From Moniliella sp. 'wahieum' (Eukaryota > Basidiomycota > Moniliellomycetes > Moniliellales > Moniliellaceae), in assembly GCA_003971905.1 (NCBI GenBank), contig RSEE01000127.1:107043-171042 (forward strand): a stretch of DNA of 64,000 bases, read 5' to 3'. The notes under the pieces were generated by a model that saw nothing but the letters and a program-made list of their open reading frames with translations, did not search any database and was not told where the DNA came from. Of this stretch, positions 36,385 through 48,695 are shown in pieces. Each line of letters starts with the position of its first letter. The stretch's first letter is position 1. The position numbers were made by a program, and so were the translations under genes.

Positions 36385-38819
36385 GGGATGGATGGAGAGA
36401 GTGGAGGGGAGGAGGAGGACCAGCAGGCAGCAGCCAGCCAAGTGTGGCAGGGTGGTGGGCGGCTGCGACGGGCGAAGGCGGTGTGGGCGACAGGGACGGG
36501 CAGAGGGCAGAGGACAGATAGGATGAGGGGGTGGGGGCAGGCGGGCGCGGACGCCCCACGGAAACTCCAACTTCCACCGCGGGCCGCAGCCCAGTGTTGC
36601 CATTTCACCTGAAAACTCTGCACGGCACCGCCTCGCCTGCGCTGCTGCCCCTCCCCGCCGGACAGCGGCACAGCGGCTGAACGCAGCCCGACGGCGTGCT
36701 GCGGGGTGCACGCGACACTGCCCCCCGTCGTCTGGCTGGGTGATCTACTGCGCTCACCGCCGTCCTGCCTGTGTGATCTGCATGCATCACCACGCAGGGT
36801 GCCGCGGGATGCCGCAGGATGCAGCTGAGCGTGCTGATGCACTGATGCACGGATGCGGGCCGACGCAGGACCGCCGACGCCCGACGACGCCAGCTCTAGC
36901 CGAGACGGGCAAGAGTACGGCTTGCCCTGCAGGCGTGTGGTCTGGTGCCTGGTGCCAGCGCGGACTCAGGCCGCCCCCGAGCCCCAGCACTTGTCACAGC
37001 CCCCGTCTAGGCTGAATTTGAATGTTGAATGTCAGATCTCAGACGTAGAGACGATACACAGTCCGCACCACATCCTCCGCCCCCCGCCTATCCAGCAGGC
37101 CGCAGCGCAGTGCCTGCCTCCACCCACCCTTGCGTCGTCTGTGTGCGCAGACCATCATCCACCTTCTACCCACTGTACCAGCGCAGATGGGGCGACCGTG
37201 AGCCGTAGAATTCAACCGTGTCGATGGTTGACTTGCACGCCATTCCGCTTCGCTATACCCAAAAGGGCAAGCGCCCATATGGGCGCAACATTCCCAGCCA
37301 GAACAGGCAGCCACGCCCGCAGAAAGAACCAGCCGGATGGCTGCTGTTGCCATCAAGCGACGCTTTGTGGGCCACACAGGGAGGGACAGTGTCAAATGAG
37401 GTGTGTACTCTGAAATCAGACCACCTCAGATCTCCGATTCCGATGCAAGAGTCTTTATAGCGCATTTCTCCCCGGGAAAAGGCACATGCATGCGTATCCA
37501 TGGGCGCACTCTATATGCTACGGACTTCCGCAGAAGCATTGCCGTCATCCCATGTGATGCATGATGCCACAAGAGTGGGAGGTAGTGCTAGGGTTCGGCT
37601 CCGAAGTTGATCGGTGATGCTCTCCTATATAGCCAGCGGGCGGAAGCATTCCACTCGCAGTAGGATGCGCATGCCTTGCTCGCTCCATCTCCTGCTCTCT
37701 CCCATCTCCTCTTCCCTTCTGACGTTGCTTTACGACTTGTGGCTCACCACATTGCGCTTACGCTTTGTCTTACGAAGAAGACTGCTTTGCAGCTGAGCCA
37801 TCGCTGATCCCGTCGGATCTGACAGGAGGCTAACAAGGCCCCCATATATACCCTTTCTTTTCATCCGTAGATCCAAACCGGCGAATGCGACAACAACGCC
37901 AAGGATGCGTAAGTAGTAGTTTGAAGGCAGGCATAACATGGGAAACGTGTGAATACAGGGGAAAAGTCTTGCTGGACATGATTTTCTTCGCGGGTCCTCA
38001 GCCACATGGGTACGAATTGTGTACGCATCAGCTGCATCACTATTGTCTCTCTTGTAAAGAAGTTCTATAGGCAAGTGTTTGTTTGCAACACGTATGCACA
38101 GGAGCGTTTAGTAGATTCAACGGGCGAAGGTCACTAATAAGCCAGCACAACAAGAATATTCCGATGATTCAGCATGGCAAGGAGTCAACCATGCTGTGAA
38201 TGGTTATAAAAAATGTGCGGGAAATCTAAACCATTGAAGACAAGTCAGTGGCTCTTCTCCAGGATGGAGGGGGGATGATAGATGATAGGGATTGGGGACG
38301 GAGAGAATGAGGAGGGCAAGGCAGCGTAAAGGGGCAGCGTAGGAGAAAGAGGGAGAGAAGGACATATATAGACGGCAAGCATAAGCCACAGCAATCTCAA
38401 TGGTCCATTTGTAATGGTTAAGGAAAGCCAGGACACGTTTCGCCGTGCGTGGTCAAAAAATCCCCCAAGCAGGAGTGAAGACATAGCAGAACCTAAGGGC
38501 CCTGTGCCCATCGCAACGAGAAAAACGCATCCGACTTTGTCACTGTCGACGAGGATACCTTCTTTTGTCAAGCGCATTTGGCGTATTGCCCATACATACG
38601 GGGGAGGGGCGGGCGCCCTGCCAGCGTCTTCCTGGCGCTGTGGCTGTTCGCCTCTTCCCGATGGGTATGCGAATCGGCGAAAGTCATTGGCCGAGTTTCC
38701 TTTCGCGGGCTTGGTTCCAGCGGAGGGGGGACAAGTCTTAATAATTGGGAGCCTGAGGCAGAGTCGAAGACGATAAAGACTGGTAACCCATCAAAAAGTC
38801 CCGCGTGGCAAGAGGCAGT
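36385..38819. other. Intergenic region between the GH79 and zinc-finger genes
   Basis: No gene is recognisable. The first 400 bp are C/T-rich on the minus strand and probably the GH79 promoter and leader. The rest has only short ORFs without motifs. Confidence 0.4.
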
Positions 38820-40454
38820 TTATCGAGTAAAGTCTCGACCCATAAAGGCCGTAACACCTCGGAAGCAGTCCTCACACTTTACATCGTCCGCTAAAATGGA
38901 AGGCAATACGTCCCACGAGATATGGGGCGGCATATTGTCCCGCACGAGCTGGGCCATTTCCTGATGGGCACGGGAGATGTGGGACCCGAGGCATCCGCGC
39001 AGCTTGGTGTGGAACCCTCGGCAAAAGGGACAAACCAGTTCATCCTGCAGCGGTCGAGGATTGTGAGTCGCCTCATGTCGCACCATCCGCGCCAGAGCAA
39101 TCCACCGGTCGCACTCTTTACATTGGACCTTATCAAATGGCCCTACCTCCTCCGGGTCAATGTCCGTTTTGGTCTTCTTGTATGCCGGTTCGTCCACCAA
39201 TGTGGGCTCGGGGCTCGCTTCTGTCCACTTGACTCTGGGGGCTCAAGCAAAGGTCCACTCCCAAGCACAGATGGTACGAGCGGAGGTGCGCCCGCGGGTT
39301 CCCTTGGGTATGTTGGCCCTAACAATACCATCGGCCCCATTGGGGGCGGCGCCGGTGGAAATGAGCCGGAATAAGAAGGAAAGGGGGGCGGAAAGGGAGG
39401 CGGGTAGAGGGGAGATGGGAAGGTGTATGCCGCTTGTGGTGGAGCTAGCTGGTTGTGAGGAGAAACTGGAGACTGAGGATTTACTTCTTTCTTCTTTCCG
39501 TTCTCCCTCTTATGTGCGGGAGAAATCACGGGTGCTTCGCCTGCCTGGAGCGTGCTTGTGTCCAGTGTACCGCCCGAAAAGAATTTAGGGTGCTTGTTGC
39601 GCGTATGCCAAACCATCCGGGCACGACAGATGTGCCGTCCGCATATTTCACATGAGATCCTTTCGTAAGGATCGAGTGTTTCTTCTGTCGATGCAGAGAT
39701 GGCCTCGGCCTTGGCCTCGGTCTTGGCCTTGGCTTTGGCCTCGGCCTTAGCTTTAGCTGGATTTTTGCATTTTTCATTGACTGCCGCTTCCTTGCCTTTG
39801 CCTTTGGCTTTGCCGTTGACCTTGTCACGGGTTTTCCGTGCCTTGTACCGGGCCGCCACTCGTCTTGCGTGCGCGCCTCGTGCCACTCCATTCCTCATCG
39901 TCGTCCTGATCGACATCAAACTCAAACTCATCCAGTTCCCTCTCGGCCGATGAATTGGCCTCGGACTCGGCGGCGGGGTGCACATCGTCTCTTCCGGATG
40001 CACGTTGTTTTCTTCCGTAATTGAAGCGAGGTACAAGGATCGTCGCTCGCGACTGCGAGGCTTGGGAGCAGGTTCCTGCTCACTGCGATCGGGGTCCACC
40101 AAAGCGTCGCTATTGGCTTCGTTCTTGGCTGCGCGGCGCGAGCCGCGTCGGCCGCTTGTTCCACCCGTTCACCACTGGTTTCATCCCCCTGGTTGAGCGG
40201 TTCCCCATCAGCGCTGGTGCTACTACTGCCACTGCTGGTGCTGCGCGGGCGCGGGCGGGTGGGATGGTCACGGCCAAAGCGTTGGACCAGGCGGAACTCC
40301 TCGGCCAGGACGGCCTCGATGGGCCAGTTGTCCAAGGCGGCAGGAGGCACCGCGGGCCAGACCCAGCGGTGAGCAGCAAACTTGCTCCGCAACTTACGGC
40401 GGCCCGCAGGAGCGTGTCGAGCTGGGCGAGGGTCAAGGCGGTGCGCGGGGGCAT
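38820..40454 (-). CDS. C2H2-like zinc-finger protein
   Basis: The start MPPRTALTLAQLDTLL at 40454 is followed by a Ser/Pro/acidic region, a lysine-alanine repeat block (AKAEAKAKAKTEAKAEA), a first finger CEICGRHICRARMVWHTRNKH, a Pro/Tyr-rich linker (YPPPFPPPFPSYSGSFPP), a second finger CKECDRWIALARMVRHEATH, a third CPFCRG...GSHISRAH, and CEDCFRGV near the end, stopping at TAA 38820-38822. Fingers one and two share the spacing C-x2-C-x9-RMV-x-H-x4-H, so they are internal duplicates. A frame shift near 39190 joins the two parts, and more are needed near 40090 and 39920. Nucleic-acid binding is a reasonable inference; the target is unknown. Confidence 0.6.
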
Positions 40455-43400
40455 GGCACCAGCTGTTGGGTGCAGGCGCAGCTGGATCACCCAATCACGT
40501 CGCGGCGGATGGTGGCACAGAGCCAAGCCGCCCGGCCTTGCAACCAGAATGCAGGTTTCTATTTTTTTATAGACGTGGCCCAGCTTGGTCCTCGGGCGCT
40601 GGCAGAGGGCGAGCCTGGCGGTCGGTCTACACTCCGATCGGGCGGACCGGGCGAAGCTTCGATCCAGCCCCCTTACGCAGCAGCCACGCGCTGTGCTCGT
40701 AGCACGCGCAGCACGCCGCTTCCCTCCGCCCAGAACCCCCTCGTGCTTCCCTCCCTGTCCTTCCTCGGCAGAGGCCACGGAAGCGGATTAGCGTTCGCGC
40801 TTGCATCTACGCCGCTCTATATTGGCCGCTCCAATTATTAAAAGAGAGGGGAATCAAAGCTCACCCGTTCACCCGTGCCACTCCACTCCACTCCCGCCCC
40901 CCCCGATCTCTCGATCCCGAGTCGGCGCGTTTCCAAAATTACCGCAGCCACAGAAGAGAGATACGTCCCCTCCCCCCCAATGCTCGCTCTCACGTCCAGA
41001 CCCCGTTTGACGCCCCCACACACCATCGAATTAAGAAGCCAATGGTGCCGCTTTTGTGCTCTTTTCCCTGGGGGCCTCTCTCAGTTCCTCTCTATACTAC
41101 TGAGGCTGCTTGGGGGGGTAAATCGGGTGTAGCGCGAGTAGAGACACATGGGGTTAATGTGATGATGTGACCACTCAGATATCCGGCTCGGTCTTCCCCC
41201 TGGCCACTGCACACTAACAGCTTCTTAGTCGTTCTGGTGTGGCGATATGGTACCTCGTGTCGTCATGTGGTTAGGGGGGGAGTGTCAGAGGCCGGCCCCG
41301 CCGGGGGGCTCACGCAGGTTTGTGGGGTACAATCCCGTCGGAGACGGAAGGACAACTAGCGGTGGCTTCGGCCTTGGGTTAGTAATAGTCCCTGGATCCG
41401 AGCGGAGCCAGGGACGAGGAGCGGCCTTTGGGCGTGAAGCCAAGCAGCTACACGTGCGGCAAGGCTGCGTACTATGCACCTGCTTGGGCCGTACTAATGC
41501 GTCTGAAGCCTCCGGAGCTTAGGGTCGGGTATAGGTAAATAGTGGAGGACAAACACTGTCAGAGCTGAGGTTGAACAGGGGCGGCTGTCGACGTGGTTGG
41601 AGAGAGGATACACGCAATAAACTGGTACGGGGAAAAATCGGAGGTTGAAGGAAGGCTCGCGCGACAGAGAGGATGGAAAAAGCTGGGGGACGAGGTTGGA
41701 AGACGATAGAAGGCAGCTATGTGGCCTGTACTTCAAAGAGGGGTTGGTTGCCGCAACAGGCGCAACAGAGAAGGACAGTGTAAGTGGTGACGGGGCGACG
41801 GTCGTCGTCGCAAAGATACCGGACTGATACTTGATGGCCTCATTTAGACCAACCGACTTCGACTTGAGCGGGGGAATATTGTCGTGCATGTGCGTGGCCA
41901 CTAGGGCCACCGTATATGGTTTGACCAACCATCATCAAACTCGGTTGGACTTCGGAGCGGGATCTATTGGGCATGTGGAGAGCAGGCGCAGGCCTTCGCT
42001 TGGATCAGACGATCTCTCATATGCAACGCAACCCCTAACAGGTACTATAGAACGGATCTGTTGGGTACATGCCCATATGTGGCGCTCTTCAATCCGTCAG
42101 AACGAGAAGCTGGGAAAGATGGCTGAAAAGAACAGAAGGGACATTCTGTAGAAGGCTGCCACAGCAACAACTGAATGAGACGCAGTTCTTGTCTCATATA
42201 TCTTCCATGTGTTCCGTTTTTGAGGGGGCTCCTTTGCTATAGTGATGGCCACCATAGAAGCCCTGAATTCTTGTTGATGCGCTGCCAGGATAATGTGTAT
42301 GCGTACAGTCGACATGGAGGCCAGCTGCGCTGCTGAGGAAGGGACGTACAGCATATTACCCTATAATAGTCGTATAGTCGAGCTGGAAGCGGATAAACTG
42401 TATTATTCAAGATTTGGTTCATCCCCTTCGTCTGCATAATGACTCTTCCGTGGTAGACCCCCATCTGCCCAAACTTATTGGCAACAGTGGGCAACGAGAG
42501 ATGGCTGGCGAAACTTCCACTTAAAAGGGTGGCCAGTGATGACGGAGTGGCTGAATTAGTCAGCAACGCTCCTCTTTTCGTTCATGTAAACTAGCGTGCA
42601 GTATTATAGGGAGACGAAAGATGGCGAGTTGGCAGAAGAACAATCAAACAGGTTGTGATGAAGATGACATTATCTTCACGACGGGTCGGAGCTACTGTTG
42701 TTGCATGTAAGATGAATGGAGAGGCCCGACCATCAGAGGCCAGGGACACAAACGAGGCAATGAGAAGCCAGAACAACGTGAAACCAACAATGTGTCAGGT
42801 GTAAGTGTTTTTGGGGTCCGCAAAAGGGGCGGTTACTGCTTGGCTTGATCCAAAACTTTCTTGGCTGTGTCCTTGGTATTAGAACAATCGAGGGATGCGA
42901 AGCTGATCTTTTCTCTACAGCTCTAGCTGCTCCTTTTCTTCGATATGTACATGATTGCGAAATCACACGCGCAATGCCGGTAGCTCTTTCCTTGATTTGC
43001 GCGGCTTTTCAATCCAGCAGGCTACGTCCTTCCACAGATGCACTCTTCCCCATGCTGTCTCCACCCTCCATCCAGACGCCGTTTGAGTACAGAATACTGG
43101 TCATGGTGTCAAACAACGACATTGAAGGTCTCGCATTTCTCGCAGCCTTTAGTTCTCATGACCACATCCACAAAGGCCCGAGGCCAAGGCATTTTCCGTG
43201 TCAGCACTCCATCGTCGCTCTCACCTCAATAACTCACTACTGTACCATTTCCGATGCCGTCTCTGGCGTCTCTTCCCCCACCGGCAGCTCAATACGTTCA
43301 CGGTAGAGTATGTGTTGTCTCCAACACAGCTGGGCATCTGCCTCCTGTTGGCTGTAGCTGTCATTCCCGATTCAACAGTCAGACCCCATCTCACTTAAGC

Positions 43401-43607
43401 CAGCCTTTGTCCAGTGCAGACATATTCACTCCCCTTTTGCACCTATCCCACCCCAACCTGCTCTCTGCCGCTAACTAACACGCAACTGGTTGTCAGTCAG
43501 AATCAAAAGCCGATCGCCTATCAACTCCCTCGACCTAGAGAATCGTGACCAGTTACAGCCATTCCGATGGGTTGTCGCATGGAACAAGCATACCACCAAA
43601 CCTGAGC
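40455..43607. other. Intergenic region between zinc-finger and Sdh3 genes
   Basis: No gene is recognisable apart from the repeat at 41672-41903. The block 40800-41000 has C-rich runs. ORFs of up to about 145 codons occur on both strands without motifs. Confidence 0.4.
41672..41903. repeat. Dispersed repeat related to 63.38-63.76 kb
   Basis: Blocks such as gacgaggttggaagacg, gtggtgacggggcgac and tttagacca followed by cgacttcgactt occur in the same order at 63381-63763. Divergence is noticeable, with insertions in the second copy. No coding content is evident. Confidence 0.65.
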
Positions 43608-44277
43608 TTACACCAACAGCAGAGCAATGGTCGAGAGAGCGGTGGCGCCCAAGACAGCATACCCAGTCTTGTACACACCCGGATGGTCAGGGCGCGGCCC
43701 GTGTCCAGAGCAGGGGGAGGCCGTTAAAAAGAGTGGAAGTGACGACTGCCGCAAGGGGGGCTTTAAAACGTCTTGAACCAGAACGGCAGCGAGCCGGCAA
43801 TCGCAACCACTTCACGGGCGAAACGTATTCTTGCACACCAAAAAGGGGAGAGAAGCCGTAGACGATCGAGTAGGCGTACAGAAACTGAGCATGGAGCGGT
43901 TAGTATGAGAGCCAGACACAATGGCCAAAGAGCAGAGAACACAGGAGGGAGGCAGGACGTACTGCCGACTGTCGCGCAGCCCGTGGCGCGGTGCATACCC
44001 GACAGGAGCCAGGTCAGCTGGGGCTGGTAGATGTCGAGATGGGGCGAAGTAGGACGGCGGTTGCGTTGGCCATCGAGCTGCTGCAGCTCCTGGGCTTCGG
44101 ACAGCTCCTGGATCGCGATGGGCTTCTTGGCTGGCGCTTGGGTGGAGAGGCTGCGGGCCCCGGCGGCGCGAGTGCGAGCGGGCGCACGGCCGCCACTCGG
44201 GCCCCGGCACCAGCCCCGACAAGCGCGCGGCGGGCCAGCAGCGAGTGCGACAGACCAATCGTCCGGATCGAGTTCAT
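43608..44277 (-). CDS. SDH3: Succinate dehydrogenase cytochrome b subunit (complex II)
   Basis: Sdh3 anchors succinate dehydrogenase in the inner mitochondrial membrane and helps bind ubiquinone and heme b. The start [20 protein letters not shown] is a typical mitochondrial presequence. [20 protein letters not shown] followed by SGMHRATG is the family signature near the quinone site (RP-SPH...Y...S...HR-TG). After an intron (GTACGT donor, CAG acceptor, about 43899-43962) come [13 protein letters not shown] and [11 protein letters not shown], and the end [20 protein letters not shown] before TAA. The usual heme-ligand region, NG-RH-WD, reads NGL then LLW with shifts, so the histidine is obscured by indels. 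At least four single-base repairs are needed (near 44150, 43965, 43850 and 43720). Confidence 0.9.
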
Positions 44278-44754
44278 CCTGGGCGGCGCTGGAACGGAGG
44301 TGGGCGGGGAAGACTGCGCAGCCAGCGCCTCCAGCCTCCAGCCGGCCACCGCCAGCGCCAACCCCAACCCCAACCCAGCCCGGCCGGCCCCGCCTGACTA
44401 GCGACTCGTGACGCGTGACTGGACGGCGGTGGTGGACACTCCCGGCGGCGGGAGCCGGAAATACCGGCGGGCACACAGGCGCTGCGCCAGGGACTCGCCT
44501 TCCCTCGTGGGCGGCTGCCGGGAGGCAGTGTCCCATTTCTAATTCTTCCCTGGGCTGCCGTGCCAGTTGTTCAAATTGCCCGCGTCCTGGCTGCCCCCTG
44601 CGAGGCCCATATTGGAGGAAAGCTAGGGCCGATTAATGACCGATGATCGAGATGATCGTTAAACTTCAACGTTCAAGTTCAACGTTCAACGCTCGAGCGC
44701 TGAGTCAGTACTGAGTACACTGAGTACTGAGTGCGCTGAGCGCATATGAGCCGC

Positions 44755-45520
44755 TTACAAGTCGTGCTTCGCTATCGACTGCCCGTCTTCTTCCGACCTT
44801 GACAGAAGGACACTCCACAACCCAAAAGACCTAGTAAGACTAGGGGAGCACATGCCATACAGAACCCATACTACAACACAAGCACCGACCCCATCACCAC
44901 CTGCAGCGCCCACTTTCGTCACTCCCGTGTATCCTCCACTGCGGCAATATGTCAACCGCCCACCGTCCAGGCCCAAACGGCCCTTTTGAGAAAATGCCGC
45001 ATTAGAGCAAGAGTACTGGCTGCTGGTTTCACTTCCACCAACAGGATCAGGTGCGCATCTTGCGAACACCAAACTTGGGAGGGATGCCACTCTTGCGCAG
45101 CTCGCTGTTCTCAGCTGCGAACTCGTTTTGACAGTTCAGGCTTTGCCTGTGCCACTGCTCCGAGAGCGGGCCGTATCCGTCGCACGGCCCTCGGCCCTCG
45201 GTCCGAGCATCAATATCGAAAAGGCACGCTCTGTCGGGTCCACCACATAACGTGTTGACATTCACCGTCTCCCAGCTTATGTAGCCCTTCTGACGAAATG
45301 GCCGTCCCCGTCGCAGGATCATCGTAATCCGTACCGCTGCCGCCCCTCGTTCTTGAGCGACTGTGGACCTCTTCACCAAGTTCTTGGCCGAGTCAAAAGC
45401 AATGCGTGGCCACAAACTATCTGACCCGTCAGGCCAAGCATCAACACTCACACGAGTTGGATAGATGCACCTTGACGGCCAATAAGTTGAACCGTATCCC
45501 AGGCATCTTGGACTCCGCAA
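44755..45520 (-). CDS. Possible small gene of unknown function, two frames
   Basis: Two overlapping minus-strand ORFs (45047-45520 and 44755-45090) could form one protein with a frame shift near 45060. The first has PTRVSVDAWPDGSDSLWPR and a Cys-containing middle. The second has a hydrophobic stretch, GVGACVVVWVLYGMC. A short GTGTGAGT...AG intron near 45415-45450 is possible. No family is recognised; chance ORFs are an equal alternative. Confidence 0.25.
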
Positions 45521-46600
45521 AGCGCGAAACAGGCCTGATAACTATTTGCTTACTAGAGAGAGTAGCAGTCTTGTATCCGATCTGGAGGACCACACTGCGC
45601 TCTTCCGAAGGCAAATGTTATCGCCGGACGGGAACAGCCATAAACTCTTCAACAGGCTCGACCCATGACGCGATTACACATCACGATAAAGTAGGCAAAA
45701 TGCAAAACGTCCTCCGCTGAAAGAGCATGCCGGCAGTGACACAATCCCAGAAGGCAGAGATGAAAGGATCGACAAACATATAGAAATGGGTGGTTGTCTA
45801 GCTGGCTGCACGATTGCAGAAGGGAGGCTTGCCGAGTCGTGTAATAAGAGGCAAACCGTTTTTCTGAGCTCAACGGAGCGAATGACCGAGAATCTATTGA
45901 ACAAGGACACGTCCACACCCAGAGCTGCTTTTGGCTTGCATGTAGAGAAAATAGGACGAAGAGATCGATGTACCTTCTCTTCGTAGCTCAAATTCTCCAC
46001 CCCTTCGCGCGCCACCTTCCTCAAAGGATAACTCCAAGGAACCAGGACTTCTGCAAGCCAGCTTCAGTGTCCTTGCTATTGGCCTTTTCTCTCCGCACAG
46101 ATCTTATAGCTATCTTGAACTAGCCAGCCTTATAGGTCTTAGCGCTCATTTCGCTCATACCAATGTACATTCATATTGTCTTCCGTGTCTTTTCAAGTTT
46201 TGGACCCACCTCTCCCCCGTTTCCTCTCGTCCGCTGGATCTACCAGTCTCATCTTCCCCCATCCAGTGAGGAGAGTTCTGGTAGCGACGACCGGATGAAA
46301 ACGAAGATTTCCTTTCAGATTGAGCTGTTTTGACGCGTTAACGTGTAACAAGACGAGCGTAGTCGTCAGAAACGGCAACGGCGATAATGCATGTTGGGCG
46401 TGTCGTTGTATAACGGGCATAGTTTTGTGCACCATTGTACACCTATGCTGTTATGAAGGGGAGAGAGATGATAGCTTCCCTGAACAGAACCTCTGCGACG
46501 CTGCAGCTGCACCAGACCACTACCCTGTCCGCGCGTCTGCGCTTTCCTTTGGGATCCTGTGGCCGGTTTCCCCTGTTTCGGTCTTCTCTCCACGACCCAC

Positions 46601-46778
46601 TGTCACCGAATGACTAAGCTCGCTCCAATTTCCAATTCCGCATCCTGTGTCTCTCGCTCTTCCCTTCCCTTTGCTTCTGTTCTCTGCCTGATGCCTTCTG
46701 TTTCCTCCCGCGAACGATCTTGCCTTTCCCCCCCTCTGACAGGACCTTGGTCTCCCTCGTTTAGCCCCGACTGTTACA
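46601..46778 (-). mobile_element. Solo LTR (copy C), with 5-bp target duplication CCCAC
   Basis: Read on the minus strand it starts TGTAACAGTCGGGGCTAA and ends CATTCGGTGACA, 178 bp. CCCAC flanks it at 46596-46600 and 46779-46783, a perfect 5-bp duplication. It aligns over its length with copies A and B but is more diverged from them than they are from each other. No internal retrotransposon sequence is adjacent. Confidence 0.85.
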
Positions 46779-47220
46779 CCCACCCGCCTTTTCTCGATAC
46801 TTTTTGGTTTGACATGTACGACGTTTAACGTTCCACACGTTCAGCTGTGCATGTGACCGCGCGACCGATCACGTTGGCCACGTTGACTACACGTTCAGAA
46901 CGTTCAACGTTCAACGGTGGTTCACACCTCCGTACTCAATATTAGCGCTCAGCCGCTCAGCAGACTAGCTGACTCCTCTGAGATCTGACTAGTGGCCGGT
47001 GACCAGTAGCTCTTTCAAGGGGCCATCGATATTCGATGGCGGCCACAGATGTCATGCGGCCATCGAAGCGTCATGCGCGTCATGCACCATACATCATGCA
47101 CCACATGCATCTTCGCCCAACACACCAGCTCAATTTGACATGTGACGTGCACGTGACATGTGACATGAAGGGCAGGACAGGGCCCAGCAGGGCCCAGCCC
47201 GGCTCGCCCTGAGGCCTGAG

Positions 47221-47270
47221 GCCCTGAGGGCCTGAGGCCCTGAGGGCCTGAGGCCCTGAGGGCCTGAGGC
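47221..47270. repeat. 16-bp palindromic tandem repeat
   Basis: GCCCTGAGGGCCTGAG occurs three times head to tail and is preceded by partial units from about 47207. The unit is nearly self-complementary (CCTGAGGCCCTGAGG-like), so either strand could fold. Confidence 0.85.
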
Positions 47271-47654
47271 GGCCAGACTTGGCCCTGCGTAGCCTGCTTA
47301 GCTGCCTCAGCACATTCGTGGCTCAGTACCTCAGGGCCTCAGTACTCGGTGCGCTCAGTGCACTGAACTCAGTCTGAGGACTCGTGAGTGCTGTTCGGTG
47401 AATACGGAGGGAGGACGGAGGACTGGGCGGATGACTAGGACTCTGGATGAGTTGGACAGCCCACTCAGCGTGTGGTTGCCAGATCCGGATGGATGGCTGA
47501 CTGGCTTTGGCTGGCTCGACTGTTGGGGCTGGAGCTGGTGCAGCCGGTAGAGCGCACAAACGGGCGGAGCGTGGCGGAGCAGTCCAGCAACGGAAGTACG
47601 CCGAGTACTGCACTGTTACGTAGCGCGGGTGACGTCACTTTGGGCGTAGGGAGG

Positions 47655-47710
47655 GGCAGGGCAGGACAGGGCAGGACAGGGCAGGACAGGGCAGAACAGG
47701 GCAGGACAGG
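47655..47710. repeat. 10-bp minisatellite (GCAGGACAGG)
   Basis: Five consecutive units at 47661-47710, one with a single change (GCAGAACAGG), plus a partial unit before. Related GGCAGGACAG text occurs alone at 47171. Confidence 0.85.
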
Positions 47711-48320
47711 CGACAGCCCAGGGCTCTTGGCCGATGGTCGATGGGGGGCAGATCGCACAATGCCCACCGTTTCCGGCCTGCAGATCTTGATCGCGGCGGA
47801 GCCAACGAGCAGCGGCTGGGGCCGAGACTGGGCGGTGCGGGCCGCGGGTACCAGCCTGCACCAGCCAGCAGCAGTCATTAATCATGGATCTTTTAACTTT
47901 TTCACCGATCGTGTCGGAGGGAGGCAGTGCCTAGTGCCTCGCAGTGCCTCTGGTAGTGTCGGAGGCCGCAACGGCCTCAGCGCCTCAGCGCCGCTAAGTA
48001 CGCTAAGTACCTCTGCACCCTGGCGGCCAGGACGCTTCCAGCGCTGCACTAGGCCCCACAGGACCCCACGCAGTACTGCGTACGTACGCGGGGGACGCAG
48101 CACGCATGCGATGTCCAACACGTTTTTCTGCGACACGTCGGCAGGTACACTGCCCGGCTGCGGGGCCATCCCCACCTGGTGAGACAGCCCAGCCCCCCGT
48201 CCATGCCCGATGGACACGCGCTGCGCCAGTCGGCGCCGCTGCCCGCAGCACCAGCACCCCCTGCAGCACTCCGCCCGGCGGGGGGATGGGCCAGAGTATC
48301 AAATGGGATGCAATAGGACG

Positions 48321-48441
48321 CAGTAGCAGGCAGTAGCAGGCAGTAGCAGGCAGGCAGGCAGTAGCAGGCAGTAGCAGGCAGTAGCAGGCAGTAGCAGGCA
48401 GTAGCAGGCAGTAGCAGGCAGTAGCAGGCAGTAGCAGGCAG
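48321..48441. repeat. 10-bp minisatellite (GGCAGTAGCA)
   Basis: About eleven units, interrupted once by an extra CAGGCAGG. The 10-bp unit is not a multiple of three, yet three units give ten codons without a stop on the minus strand, producing a spurious LLPATACYC reading. Confidence 0.9.
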
Positions 48442-48695
48442 TGGCTCCACGCGTCCCCACCTATCATAAACACCCTGTCTGACCATCCACACTCGGCCCT
48501 GCGAGGCGCTGCCAGTGCCTGAGGGCGATGGGTCGGCTGCAGCGCGTCTGCATCGAGCAGCCCTCTTCAACGGCAGGGCTCAACGTTCACGCCGGCCGCT
48601 CCATATTCCAGGCCCCCTGCCCCTTCCTCCCCGCCCCACCACTTCCCCCCCCTTCCTCTTCCCCTTGCCCGCCACCACCACTTCCCCCCCCCTCC

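Larger units (their letters stand above)
45521..48695. other. Repeat-rich intergenic region
   Basis: It contains a solo LTR, several minisatellites (annotated separately), and palindromic words at about 46820-46916 (AACGTTCAACGTTCAACG), 46840-46880 and 47130-47165 (TGACATGTGACGTGCACG). No gene is recognisable. Confidence 0.5.

Noticed and set aside
48321-48441. Regular repeats that resemble a CRISPR array
   Set aside because: The 10-bp units are directly adjacent with no spacers and the genome is eukaryotic. It is a minisatellite.
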